Positions 7,175 through 16,177 of a stretch of DNA of 64,000 bases are shown here, piece after piece; within the stretch, counting starts at the first letter, position 1, and every line of letters begins with the position of its first letter. A program made the position numbers and the translations under genes. The notes below the pieces were generated by a model, which did no database searches, was not told the DNA's origin, and was given only the letters and a program-made list of their open reading frames with translations. Source of the DNA: Natrinema zhouii (GTDB lineage Archaea > Halobacteriota > Halobacteria > Halobacteriales > Natrialbaceae). The stretch lies in contig NZ_CP059154.1 in assembly GCF_013456555.2 (NCBI RefSeq), positions 1,178,001-1,242,000 on the forward strand. Direction: 5' to 3'.

Positions 7175-8533
7175 TCAGCCGCCCACGGTGACGGACGTCG
7201 TCGACGGCGTAAACATGTGCTCGTCGAGATAGCTCCAGTCGTCGAAGTCGTTGGGACCGGTTCCCGAGGAGAAGCCGTAATAGTCCCGCGGCGCGTTGTA
7301 GTTCATAGCGCTCCTGTAGCTCCGGAAGCTGTACGTGGCGGTGTCGATCCCCTCGAAGTCGGTGTTCGACAGCCCGAGCGAGTGGCCCAGTTCGTGCATC
7401 ACGGTCGTCCCGGTGTGGTCGCGGCCCCGCTGTGATTCGACCATCATCGTTCCGAGCCCGGCCTTGCCGATAATGTTCCCCCGCGCCGTATCGCCGGCGA
7501 CGTTCTCGACGATGGCCAGGTAGTGATACCCCTCGCCCGCCCGGTCGAAGTACTCCGACCGGTAGCCGGTCAGGTCACCCACGTCGGTCGACGACTCCCA
7601 CGGGATCACATCGCTATCGATCACGTGCAGGGCCGCGCCGGACGATCCGTCGGGGTTCCCGAGCGGCGCGGTGTCGAACTCGTCGACGATCCGCTCGAGC
7701 TCGGCGCGCTCGAGGTCGAGTCCCTCCATCCGGTCGACTTCGACGTAAATGTCGGTTCGGAGCGGGTCGGCGTCGGGATAGCGGTCCTTCTGGTGGACCT
7801 CCGCGCCGTCCGAGAGCCCGTCGTCGTCCGTATCCGACGCGGTCGGATCGGTTTCGTGCGCGTGGACTTCCGGGCCGTCGTCGAGGCCGTCACCGTCGGT
7901 GTCCGCCTCGAGCGGGTCGGTCTCGTAGTCATCGATCTCCGGGGCGTCCGCGAGCCCGTCGTCGTCCGTGTCTGCCTCGAGCGGGTTCGTCTCGTACGTC
8001 TCGAGTTCGTCGGGATCGGACAGCCCATCGTCGTCGGAATCGGCCGCCAACGGGTTCGTCCCGTGCTGGCTGACCTCCGTTCCATCGTCGAGGCCGTCGC
8101 CGTCCGTGTCCGTCTCGAGCGGGTCGGTTCCGTGCTCGCGAATCTCCGAGCCGTCCGCAAGGCCGTCACCGTCGGTGTCCGCCTCGAGCGGGTCGGTCTC
8201 GTGGTCGCGGATCTCTGTCACATCGTCGAGTCCGTCGCCGTCCGTATCCCCCTCGAGCGGGTCTGTACCGTGGTCGTGCACCTCCGGCCCGTCCGCAATC
8301 CCATCACCGTCCGTATCGGCAGTGGTGGGATCGGTCCCGCGTTGTTTTTCCGCGCCGTCGTCGAGGCCGTCACCGTCGGTGTCGTCGTCGAACGGGCCGG
8401 TCCCGTCGCGAAATTCCACCAGAACCGGCTCCCCATCGCCGTCGGGATCGACGACCGTCGCTCCGGCGACGACCCCGGTCGTCAGCAGCCCGACGAGAAG
8501 AACGAGAACAGTGAGCAGCCGAGAAGATCGCAT
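7175..8533 (-). CDS. Secreted thrombospondin type 3 repeat metalloprotease
   Basis: A 452-residue protein with a Sec signal peptide (about 1-26, hydrophobic LLTVLVLLVGLLTTGVV). Nine Ca-binding DxDxDG units of about 23 residues run from about 45 to 265. The C-terminal domain carries HELGH at 380-384, followed by SLGLSN and a Met-turn SAMNYN near 408-413. This layout fits a metzincin zinc protease held on a calcium-stabilised stalk outside the cell. In HExxHxxGxxH the third zinc ligand would be His or Asp, but here position 11 is Asn390, so a different residue must act or activity is altered. It is monocistronic. Confidence 0.85.
   Translation of the reverse strand: MRSSRLLTVLVLLVGLLTTGVVAGATVVDPDGDGEPVLVEFRDGTGPFDDDTDGDGLDDGAEKQRGTDPTTADTDGDGIADGPEVHDHGTDPLEGDTDGDGLDDVTEIRDHETDPLEADTDGDGLADGSEIREHGTDPLETDTDGDGLDDGTEVSQHGTNPLAADSDDDGLSDPDELETYETNPLEADTDDDGLADAPEIDDYETDPLEADTDGDGLDDGPEVHAHETDPTASDTDDDGLSDGAEVHQKDRYPDADPLRTDIYVEVDRMEGLDLERAELERIVDEFDTAPLGNPDGSSGAALHVIDSDVIPWESSTDVGDLTGYRSEYFDRAGEGYHYLAIVENVAGDTARGNIIGKAGLGTMMVESQRGRDHTGTTVMHELGHSLGLSNTDFEGIDTATYSFRSYRSAMNYNAPRDYYGFSSGTGPNDFDDWSYLDEHMFTPSTTSVTVGG
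7780..8400. repeat. 69-bp tandem coding repeats (TSP3 units)
   Basis: Nine imperfect in-frame repeats with a 69-bp period. Each encodes DTDGDGL-type calcium loops followed by EI/EV, H-x-TDPLE spacer residues. Strong similarity between adjacent units means slippage or recombination could change repeat number. Confidence 0.85.
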
Positions 8534-8697
8534 TTCCTGAACGTCTCGAACGGAAGAATAACTAGATTGTGGCTATCCGCGAGCGGAACCGATCCGAGTC
8601 GCTGTCGATTCGAGACCGGTGGGACGCAAACTGCCGGCCGCTTCACTTTCACCGTGCTGTCCAAACCCTCTTACACGCCGGCCCCCGAACGACGGTA

Positions 8698-11529
8698 ATG
8701 GACGGGAACGAGCGCCTCGAGTTGCCGGTCGCCGACGACGCCCTCCCCTTCGATCCGGCCGCCGCGACGATCGAGGACGCCGACGTCTTCGACCTCCTCG
8801 AGCCGGCGGTTCAGGAGTGGTGGCTCGCTGAGTTCGGCGAGTTCGTTCCGGCGAACGAGGGCTTCTTCACGCCGCCGCAGCGGGGCGCGATCCCGAAGAT
8901 CCACGAGGGGACGAACACCCTGGTCTGTGCGCCGACTGGCAGCGGCAAGACCCAGGCCAGCTTCTGTGCGATCATCAACGAACTGTTCAAACGCGACAGG
9001 GCGGACGGGCTCGAAAACTCGGTCTACTGCCTCTACGTCTCGCCGCTCAAATCCCTCGCGAACGACATTCACCGCAATCTCGAGGTCCCGCTCGAGGGCA
9101 TCGAGGAAATCGTCGCCGAGCGCAACGGAGACGGAGCGATGGGCGAGATTCGCCACGCCATCCGCCACGGCGACACCTCCTCGAGCGATCGACAGAAGAT
9201 GCTCGAGGAGACGCCCCACATTCTCAACACGACCCCCGAGACCCTCGCGATCCTCCTCAATTCGCCCAAGTTCCGCGAGAAACTCCGCACCGTCGAGTAC
9301 GTCATCGTCGACGAGATCCACTCGCTGGCGGCGGGCAAGCGAGGGACGCACCTCTCGGTGAGCCTCGAGCGACTCGAGGCGATGGCCGGGAGCGATATCA
9401 CCAGGATCGGCTGTTCGGCGACGATCGAGCCGCTGGATCGCGTGGCGGAGTTTCTGGTCGGATGCGAGCGACGAGACGTCTCGGGCGAACCGAGCGGCGA
9501 TCATCGGGAGCCGCCAGCGGGCGAGGAACCCGGCTGGCAGCCCCGCGACTACGAGATCGTCGACGCTCGCTTCGCCCGCGAGTTCGATATGCAACTCGAG
9601 TGCCCGACGGACGACCTGATCAACACGCCCCGGCAGGTCGTTCAGGACCGATTCTATCGGATGCTCCACGATCACGTGCAGGACCACACGAACACGCTCA
9701 TCTTCACCAACACGCGCTCGGGCGCGGAACGGGTCCTCCACAACCTCCGGGAGCGCTTCGACGCCTACGACGAGGAGAACTCGGGGTGTCACCACGGGAG
9801 CCTCTCGAAGGAGGTCCGACAAGACATCGAGGGACGACTGAAAGACGGCGACCTCGACGTGGTCACCACCTCGACGAGTCTCGAGCTGGGGATCGACATG
9901 CCCCACGTCGACCTGGTCGTCCAGGTCGGCTCGCCGAAGTCCGTCGCCGCCTTGCTCCAGCGGGTCGGGCGAGCGGGCCACCGCGTCGGTCAGACCGTTA
10001 CCGGCCGGGTGATCGCCCTCGATCGGGACGAACTGATCGAGTGTGCGGTCATGCTCAAGACGGCCGCGGAGGGGTTCGTCGACTCCGTGTCGATCCCCGA
10101 GAACGCCCAGGACGTGGCCGCCCAGCACGTCTACGGGATGGCGATCGCCGAGATCAGACCCGAGTCCGAACTGAAGGCGATCCTCCGACGGGCGTACCCC
10201 TACCGCAACTACTCCGAAGCCGAGTACGAGTCGCTCATGCGCTACCTGACGGCGGAATATGCCGGCCTCGAGGACCGCAACGTCTACGCGAAGGTCTGGC
10301 GCGACGAGAACGATCCGCCCGGGGGCGAACACCACCACGAGGAGCATCCGGTCGGCGAGGTGCTGATCGGCAAGCGCGGCCGACTGGCGCGGGTCATCTA
10401 CATGACCAACATCGGGACGATTCCCGACTCCTTTACCTGCGACGTCAAGACGCGCGCGAGCGACGAGTGGGTCGGCCAGCTGGACGAGTCCTATCTCGAC
10501 ACCCTCGAGAAGGGCGACGTCTTCGTGCTGGGCGGCGATCACTTCGAGTACAGCTATCGGCGCGGATCGAAGGTCTACGTCGACCGCACGAGCGCGCGGC
10601 CGACCGTCCCCTCGTGGTACTCCGAACGGCTGCCGCTCTCCTACGATCTGGGCTGCGAGATCCTCGACTTTCAGGGCGAACTCCTCGCACACTACGAGGA
10701 CGGCGGTCCCCCGCGGGTCCGCGCGTGGCTCCGCGAGTTCCCCCTCGACGACGACAGCGTCCGCGCGGTCGCCCGCCTGTTCGAGTACCAGTGTCGCTAC
10801 ACCGGCGCGGCGAGCGTGAGCACGCCCGACCGGCTCGCGATCGAGGTCGTCCGGGACCGCGAGGAGTACGAACGCCACTACTACGTCCACTCGAATTACG
10901 GCCGCAAGGTCAACGACGGGCTCTCGCGCCTGTTCGCGTACCGCTGTGCGCAGGAGGCGACGGCCAACGTCCGCGTGGCGGTCGCGGACAACGGCTTCGT
11001 CCTCTCGATGCCGCTCAACCGCAAAGTCGACATCGAGGGCGTCATCGACGACCTCGAGCCAGCCGACGTCCGCGCGGATCTCCGGGCGTCCTTGGCGGGA
11101 ACCGACCTGCTCCAGCGCTACTTCCGCATCAACGCGACGCGGTCGCTGATGATCCTCAAGCGCTACAAGGGCTACGAGAAGTCCGCGAGCGAGCAGCAGG
11201 TCTCCAGCGAGATGTTACTCGGGTTCGCCGAAGAATTAGAGGAGTTCGCCGTGATCGAGGAGACCTACCGCGAAATCCTCGAGGACAAGCTCAATGTCGC
11301 GGAGATCGAGGGAATCGTCGGCGCGATCGACGCGGGCGAACTCGCGGTCTCCCGGCAGCTTCTCGATTCGCCGACGCCGCGGGCGTTCGGCCTCGCGACG
11401 CTGTCGGCCAGCGACGTCGTCCTCGCCGAGGACGAGAGCGCCGCGCTCCAGTCGTTTCACGACCGCGTGCTCGAGGAGATCGGTGAGGAGTCGCTGGCGG
11501 GGCTGTCGACGGGGCCGGAGGGCGAGTAA
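8698..11529 (+). CDS. Lhr-family DEIH-box helicase
   Basis: A 943-residue SF2 helicase of the large helicase-related (Lhr) family, likely acting in DNA repair or RNA processing with 3'-5' translocation. Motif I APTGSGKT is at 78-85, motif II DEIH at 205-208, motif III SAT soon after, and motif VI QRVGRAGHR at about 421. The Lhr-specific winged-helix and C-terminal regions follow, giving full family length. ATG 8698 is chosen because the frame upstream (to 8569) lacks family similarity and a TTACAC element lies about 25 nt before it. No operon partner is seen. Confidence 0.92.
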   Translation: MDGNERLELPVADDALPFDPAAATIEDADVFDLLEPAVQEWWLAEFGEFVPANEGFFTPPQRGAIPKIHEGTNTLVCAPTGSGKTQASFCAIINELFKRDRADGLENSVYCLYVSPLKSLANDIHRNLEVPLEGIEEIVAERNGDGAMGEIRHAIRHGDTSSSDRQKMLEETPHILNTTPETLAILLNSPKFREKLRTVEYVIVDEIHSLAAGKRGTHLSVSLERLEAMAGSDITRIGCSATIEPLDRVAEFLVGCERRDVSGEPSGDHREPPAGEEPGWQPRDYEIVDARFAREFDMQLECPTDDLINTPRQVVQDRFYRMLHDHVQDHTNTLIFTNTRSGAERVLHNLRERFDAYDEENSGCHHGSLSKEVRQDIEGRLKDGDLDVVTTSTSLELGIDMPHVDLVVQVGSPKSVAALLQRVGRAGHRVGQTVTGRVIALDRDELIECAVMLKTAAEGFVDSVSIPENAQDVAAQHVYGMAIAEIRPESELKAILRRAYPYRNYSEAEYESLMRYLTAEYAGLEDRNVYAKVWRDENDPPGGEHHHEEHPVGEVLIGKRGRLARVIYMTNIGTIPDSFTCDVKTRASDEWVGQLDESYLDTLEKGDVFVLGGDHFEYSYRRGSKVYVDRTSARPTVPSWYSERLPLSYDLGCEILDFQGELLAHYEDGGPPRVRAWLREFPLDDDSVRAVARLFEYQCRYTGAASVSTPDRLAIEVVRDREEYERHYYVHSNYGRKVNDGLSRLFAYRCAQEATANVRVAVADNGFVLSMPLNRKVDIEGVIDDLEPADVRADLRASLAGTDLLQRYFRINATRSLMILKRYKGYEKSASEQQVSSEMLLGFAEELEEFAVIEETYREILEDKLNVAEIEGIVGAIDAGELAVSRQLLDSPTPRAFGLATLSASDVVLAEDESAALQSFHDRVLEEIGEESLAGLSTGPEGE

Positions 11530-11709
11530 CGGAGACTGCGTTACCAACGGTAGCTCTCCCCCAAACTGACTTTATGTTGGAAAGTGAACTGGCGGTGTAT
11601 CACGATGATGTGCCAGATAATCCCACGGGATGAGGGTAACAGTCAGCTCTGCATGCCCGACTGCGTGATCCGTCTTCCACCAAGTAGCCGTCCGAACGGA
11701 GGCCGATAG

Positions 11710-12564
11710 ATGGTCGATCACGAACGCTGGAGCGACGAGCAGTCGACGACGACGGTCTCGGTCGATGGTCACGATCTCGAGGTGGCCTACCACGAGGCGG
11801 GCCCCGACGAGAGCGAGGAGCCGCCGGTCGTCTTCGTCCACGGCATCCCGACCTGGTCGTACCTCTGGCGCGATATCGTGCCCGCGGTCGCCGAGGACCG
11901 ACGGACCATCGCGCTCGACATGGTCGGCTACGGCAACTCCGCGATGAGCGACGACTTCGACCGCTCGATTCGCGCCCAGGAGGAGCTGCTCGAGGTCCTC
12001 CTCGAAGATTTCGCTATCGATCGAATCGCGCTCGTCGCCCACGATATCGGCGGTGGCGTCGCCCTTCGCTTTGCCGCACACAATCCCGAGAGGGTCGACC
12101 GGCTCGTCCTCTCGAACGCCGTCTGTTACGACTCGTGGCCGGTCGAATTCGTCTCGACTCTGGGACTGCCGTCGACGGCCGAGCTCGAGCGCGAGGAACT
12201 CGAGGGACGACTCGAGTCGGCGTTCGTCGAGGGAGCCTACGGCGAGGCGGATCCCGAGTTCGTCGCGGGAATGAAAGCGCCGTGGCTGACCGACGAGGGC
12301 CACGTCTCGCTGGTTCGCGACGCCGTCGCGACGAACACGAACCACACGACGGAGATCGACTACGGCGCGATCACCGCCGAGACGCTACTGCTGTGGGGCG
12401 AAGATGACGTCATGCAGCCCTACGCTTACGCCGAACGACTGGCCGAAGAAATCGCGGAGACGGAACTCGCGCCGCTATCGGCGGCCTACCACTGGGTTCC
12501 CGAGGATCGGTCGGACGCCTACGCCGACCGCCTCCGCGAATTCCTGACAGGAGCGGAAGTGTAA
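11710..12564 (+). CDS. Alpha/beta hydrolase with Asp nucleophile (haloalkane dehalogenase-like)
   Basis: A 284-residue alpha/beta hydrolase. The oxyanion-side motif HGIPTWSYLWR is at 44-54. The nucleophile elbow AHDIGGG puts Asp112 where lipases have Ser. An acid lies at WGEDD (232/233) and the base is His261 in YHWVPED. An Asp nucleophile with HGxPTxSxxWR is the haloalkane dehalogenase/epoxide hydrolase signature. The halide-binding Trp after the nucleophile and the Asn of HGNP are replaced by Ile112+1 and Ile46, so the substrate may not be a haloalkane. A 180-nt gap with a TATA-like CTTTATG precedes it. Followed 30 nt later by a regulator gene. Confidence 0.85.
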   Translation: MVDHERWSDEQSTTTVSVDGHDLEVAYHEAGPDESEEPPVVFVHGIPTWSYLWRDIVPAVAEDRRTIALDMVGYGNSAMSDDFDRSIRAQEELLEVLLEDFAIDRIALVAHDIGGGVALRFAAHNPERVDRLVLSNAVCYDSWPVEFVSTLGLPSTAELEREELEGRLESAFVEGAYGEADPEFVAGMKAPWLTDEGHVSLVRDAVATNTNHTTEIDYGAITAETLLLWGEDDVMQPYAYAERLAEEIAETELAPLSAAYHWVPEDRSDAYADRLREFLTGAEV

Positions 12565-12594
12565 CAATATGCCAGCGACGACAGTCACGCACGT

Positions 12595-13119
12595 ATGAGT
12601 GGCGACCCACCGAACTGGGAGTTCAAGGATCGCGATATCGCGATCCTCTGTGAACTCTCGAACGATCCGCAGTTGTCTTCGCGTGAACTCACGCAGGTAC
12701 TCGAGGACGAGTACGATATCGACGTCTCCCACGTCACCGTCAGCGAGTCGATCCGACGGATGCGCGACGAGGGCGTCTTCCGCGAAGCGATCATTCCCAA
12801 CGAGGAGTACTACATCTTCGCGCTGTTCGAGTTCAAGTTCAATCCGGAGAACTTCGCCGACAGCTGGCGCGACGCGATGGAGTACATCAAGGCGGACAAG
12901 CACACCCTGTTTTTCTTCCTCTCGGACGGGGAGTACCAGTGGAAGACGGTAATGATGTTCCGCGGCCGCGAGGAGGTCTCCCGGTGGATCCACGACTGTT
13001 ACTCGGAACACGGGGACGTCATCGCGAACATTCGCAACTCGGCGGTCCACAACGTCCTCAAGTTCCAGACCGATCCGCGGATCTACGAGGACCTCCGAGA
13101 CGAACAGGACGAGCAGTGA
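12595..13119 (+). CDS. Winged-helix (Lrp/AsnC-like) transcriptional regulator
   Basis: A 174-residue protein. The N-terminal wHTH (about 12-65: DRDIAILCELSNDPQLSSRE, VTVSESIRRMRDEGVF) is followed by an alpha/beta ligand or oligomerisation region with aromatic strands (YYIFALFEFKFN, HTLFFFLSDGEYQWKTVMMF). It resembles haloarchaeal Lrp-like regulators without a classical RAM domain. It lies 30 nt after the hydrolase and convergent with the thioesterase/beta-oxidation pair, so it may control either unit (inference). Confidence 0.8.
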   Translation: MSGDPPNWEFKDRDIAILCELSNDPQLSSRELTQVLEDEYDIDVSHVTVSESIRRMRDEGVFREAIIPNEEYYIFALFEFKFNPENFADSWRDAMEYIKADKHTLFFFLSDGEYQWKTVMMFRGREEVSRWIHDCYSEHGDVIANIRNSAVHNVLKFQTDPRIYEDLRDEQDEQ

Positions 13120-13155
13120 TGCCGCCGCTCGGCCGCTCTTTCCGCGGGAATCCCG

Positions 13156-13596
13156 CTACTCCCGAAATAGCCGATAGGTCGTCCGACCGACCGCGGCCTC
13201 GCCGTCCGCGCCCTCGACGGTGACGTCGGTGACGCCGGTCGAGCCGCCGACTCGAAGGACGTCCGCTGTGGCCCGCAAGTCGCCGGTCGCCGGTCGCAGA
13301 TACGAGACGTTGAGGTCGGTCGTCGTCATTCGTGCCTCGGCCGGATCCTCGAACGTGCTCCGCAGCGCGAACGCGCTCGCGGTGTCGATCAGCGTCGCGA
13401 CGATGCCGCCGTGGACCGGGTCGTAGCCGTCGTTGCCGATGGGATTTTCGAAGTCTTCGTTCCGCTCGATCGCGAGGACCGCCTCTCCGTCTTCGAGGTG
13501 TTCGACCTGCAGATCGAGCCACGACAGGTAGCCGTGGCGCTGGACGAACGACTCCCACTCCGGCCAACCCGACGCGTCCGTCGGCCCACCAGTCAT
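13156..13596 (-). CDS. PaaI-family hotdog thioesterase
   Basis: A 146-residue acyl-CoA thioesterase of the hotdog fold. The catalytic helix region HGGIVATLIDTASAFAL is followed by TTTDLNVSYLRPATG, the typical PaaI/YbgC sequence. It starts one base after the stop of the upstream HADH/ECH fusion gene on the same strand, so both are one operon. Likely role: releasing acids from CoA esters and recycling CoA during acyl or aromatic degradation. ATG 13596. Confidence 0.9.
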   Translation of the reverse strand: MTGGPTDASGWPEWESFVQRHGYLSWLDLQVEHLEDGEAVLAIERNEDFENPIGNDGYDPVHGGIVATLIDTASAFALRSTFEDPAEARMTTTDLNVSYLRPATGDLRATADVLRVGGSTGVTDVTVEGADGEAAVGRTTYRLFRE

Positions 13597-13597
13597 G

Positions 13598-15550
13598 TTA
13601 CTTGCCCTCGAATTCGGGGTCGCGATCTTCCGCGAAGGCCGCGGTACCCTCGAGCACGTCGTCCGTACTGATCAGGAGGCCGAAGCCCTGGCTCTCCATG
13701 GCGAGCGCGGCGTCGAGGCTGGCGTCTTGGCCCTCGTTCATCACCTTCTTGGCGACCTTGAGGCCGATCGGCGGGCCGTTGCGCAGGTCGTCGACGAACT
13801 CCTCGATGGTGTCGTCGAACTCCTCGCGCTCGACCGAGCGGTTGATCAGTCCCCACTCTTCAGCGCGGTCGGCATCGATGTGGTTGCCGCGGAAGACCAG
13901 TTCCTTCGCGCGGGTCTCCCCGAGGATGCGGGTCAGCCGCTGCGTGCCGCCGCCGCCGGGGATCAGACCGAGGCCGATCTCGGGCGCCCCGAAGGAAGAG
14001 CGCTCGGTCGCGATCCGCAGATCGCAGGCCAGCGCGAGCTCGAGGCCGCCGCCGAGACAGAAGCCGTCGATTTTCGCGAGGACGGGTCGCGGGAAGTCGT
14101 TGACCGTCTCGAAGGCGGGCGTAACGTCCATCAGATCGGTCGGCTCCGCGTCGCCGAAGCCGGAGATGTCCGCGCCGGCGCTGAACGCGCGGTCGCCCGC
14201 GCCCTCGAGTGTCACACACCGGACCTCGTCGGTCTCGACCGCGGTGAGCAGGTCGTCGATTTCTGCCAGCAGGTCGTTCGAGAGCGCGTTCATCCGGGAC
14301 GGTCGGTCGAGTTCGATCGCCAGGACGCCGTCCTCGAGGTCGTAGTTCAGGTCGTGGTAGGGGCCGAGTTCGTCGTCGCTGTAGTCGTAGAAGCCAGCGC
14401 CGGCCTCCTCGCCCGTTTTACCCTCCGCGACGAGTTGCTCGAGGAACGGATGGGGCTCGAAGCGGTCCTCGCCCGTCTCCGCGTAGAGGGTCTCGAGCTT
14501 CTCGAGGACGGTATCGAGCCCGATCTTGTCGGCTCGGCGGCAGATGCCCTCGGGGAAGCCCAGTCCGAGCTGGACGCCAGTGTCGACTTCCTCGGGTTTT
14601 GCGACGTCCTCGCCGACGAGGAAGGCCGCACGGTTGATCATGCGGGCCTCGACGCGGAGCCAATCGAAGTCGCCCGCGTCCTCGGGCTCGTAGTCCGCGC
14701 CATCGCCGCCCTCGTAGTCGTAGAAGCCCTTGCCGGTCTTCTGGCCGAGCTCCTCGGCCTCGACCTTCTCCTCCGTGATCGGTGGAATCGGGCTATCGCC
14801 CTCCTTGCGGACGTGGTAGCCGACGTCGATGCCGGTGAGGTCGGCGAGTTCGAACGGTCCCATCGGGTAGCCCCGCTCGTGAACCATCGTCGCGTCGGCC
14901 TCGCGGATCGTCGCCTCGTCGTTCGAGACCATGAACGCGGGTTCGCCGCCGAAGGGACCGACGATGGTGTTGACGACGAAGCCGCGGACGTCCTTGCGGA
15001 CGTAAATCGGCGTCTTGCCGATCGACTCGATCCACTCGTAGCCCGCTTCGGCGGCCTCGTCGCTGGTGTCTTCGCCGTAGATGACTTCGACGAGGTCCAT
15101 CTTCACCGGCGGGTTGAAGAAGTGCAGGCCGAGCACGCGCTCGGGCGTGTCGACGGCCGCCGCGATGTCCGAGATCGGCAGGCTCGAGGTGTTCGTCGCC
15201 AGCAGCGTCTCTTCGCTGGTGTACTCCTCGAGATCCGAGAAGATGTCGTGTTTCAGGTCGAGATCCTCGGGCGCGGCCTCGATGACGAGGTCGGCGTCGC
15301 TGACGGCTTCTTCGAGATCCGTCGTCGTCTCGATTCGCGAGAGGACGTCATCGGCCGATTCGTCGATCAGCTCCTTCTCCTCGAGTTTCTGGAGGCTCCA
15401 CTCGATCGATTCGTAGCCGTCCTCGACGAACTCGTCTTTGATGTCGCGCATCGTGACGTCGTAGCCGGCCATGGCCGTTACTTCCGTAATGCCGTGTCCC
15501 ATGTTTCCCGCGCCCAGCACGGCGACGCGGTCGATGCTGTCGAGTGACAT
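13598..15550 (-). CDS. 3-hydroxyacyl-CoA dehydrogenase/enoyl-CoA hydratase fusion
   Basis: A 650-residue bifunctional beta-oxidation enzyme. The N-terminal Rossmann motif LGAGNMGHGI is at 12-21. Two HCDH C-terminal domains follow (each with KTGxGFYDY-type sequence). From about residue 400 comes a crotonase domain with GAGDRAFSAGADISGF, GGGLELALACD and FGAPEIGLGLIPGGGG, containing both catalytic Glu residues. The dehydrogenase-first order is the archaeal arrangement, opposite to bacterial FadB. ATG 15550 is chosen over the frame start at 15655, because a TATTAAG box (minus strand, about 15574-15580) lies 25 nt upstream. Operon with the thioesterase. Confidence 0.95.
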   Translation of the reverse strand: MSLDSIDRVAVLGAGNMGHGITEVTAMAGYDVTMRDIKDEFVEDGYESIEWSLQKLEEKELIDESADDVLSRIETTTDLEEAVSDADLVIEAAPEDLDLKHDIFSDLEEYTSEETLLATNTSSLPISDIAAAVDTPERVLGLHFFNPPVKMDLVEVIYGEDTSDEAAEAGYEWIESIGKTPIYVRKDVRGFVVNTIVGPFGGEPAFMVSNDEATIREADATMVHERGYPMGPFELADLTGIDVGYHVRKEGDSPIPPITEEKVEAEELGQKTGKGFYDYEGGDGADYEPEDAGDFDWLRVEARMINRAAFLVGEDVAKPEEVDTGVQLGLGFPEGICRRADKIGLDTVLEKLETLYAETGEDRFEPHPFLEQLVAEGKTGEEAGAGFYDYSDDELGPYHDLNYDLEDGVLAIELDRPSRMNALSNDLLAEIDDLLTAVETDEVRCVTLEGAGDRAFSAGADISGFGDAEPTDLMDVTPAFETVNDFPRPVLAKIDGFCLGGGLELALACDLRIATERSSFGAPEIGLGLIPGGGGTQRLTRILGETRAKELVFRGNHIDADRAEEWGLINRSVEREEFDDTIEEFVDDLRNGPPIGLKVAKKVMNEGQDASLDAALAMESQGFGLLISTDDVLEGTAAFAEDRDPEFEGK

Positions 15551-16177
15551 GGCCGTGTTGTCTCTCGGAGCCGTCTTAATACCACCGAACGGAATTAGCA
15601 ATGTTAAGCCAGTTGTGTATCGTTGTATAGTAGGTGAGCCGAGCCAGTTTTTCACTGAACGTCGGTAACAGTGACTCGAGTTTGGTATTGATCTGCTGGC
15701 TCATCGTCGGTACATCCGAACGACATCAACCCTGTAGTCGAATCTGTCCTGGATCTAGGAATCATCCTCGTTGTGCCTCCGGCAAACGCTTAGGACGTGT
15801 GATCGTGGTGATTTCGGACTGGCCAACCGGCATGCGGTGGCGCGCGCTGGGCCGCGGTGAACTGCGAGGCCTGAACGAAGTGAAGGTCTCGATAGTGTGA
15901 GCGGTGACCGGAGGGAGCCGCGAACCACTGTGAACCGCGGCACAACGTTGCGCGAGGGATGAGCGAGGGAAGAATGACTGAGCGTTAGCGCGGGACCTCC
16001 GGTCCCGCGAACCATCCGACCGGGCGCTGCGCGCCCGTGCGGAGAAATCGGTTGGGGAGGGCGTGGCGATTCCATGCCGCCAGTATGAGCAGGACACTCC
16101 TCCTCTACTCTTATCACTCTATAACGCCACTGGCTCAATCTGCACAGCACAACAGCGAAACTGCGCCTCGAGTCTCG
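15551..16177. other. Gene-free region holding a structured repeat
   Basis: About 630 nt between the beta-oxidation operon and the phosphotransferase. Apart from the promoter of the HADH gene and the repeat at 15832-16082, nothing coding is supported. Confidence 0.6.
15832..16082. repeat. Dispersed structured repeat, copy 1 (with 61-nt insertion)
   Basis: Nearly the same sequence occurs at 33174-33368. Shared blocks are GCGGTGGCGCGCGCTG, AACTGCGAGGCCTGAACGA, GCGCGAGGGATGAGCGAGG and GGGGAGGGCGTGGCGATTCC. Relative to copy 2 this copy carries an extra 61 nt (15985-16045) made of two perfect hairpins: stem 15989-15997/16001-16009 and stem 16021-16027/16031-16037, both with three-base loops. No open frame is conserved between copies, so it is probably a non-autonomous mobile or RNA-structured element. 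Confidence 0.85.

Noticed and set aside
7780..8400. Regular 69-bp repeats resembling an array such as CRISPR
   Set aside because: They are in-frame coding calcium-binding repeats of a secreted protein, without unique spacers.
8671..10890. Long open frame (739 codons) on the minus strand opposite the Lhr helicase gene
   Set aside because: High GC removes stops in several frames of haloarchaeal DNA. The translation lacks motifs and the plus strand has a clear full-length helicase.
9462..11486. Long plus-strand frame inside the helicase gene
   Set aside because: Arg- and Gly-rich translation in a shifted frame of a well-supported gene.
11574..11633. 19-residue open frame after the helicase, behind a CTTTATG box
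   Set aside because: Too short to judge. It could be a leader peptide but there is no supporting signal besides the box.
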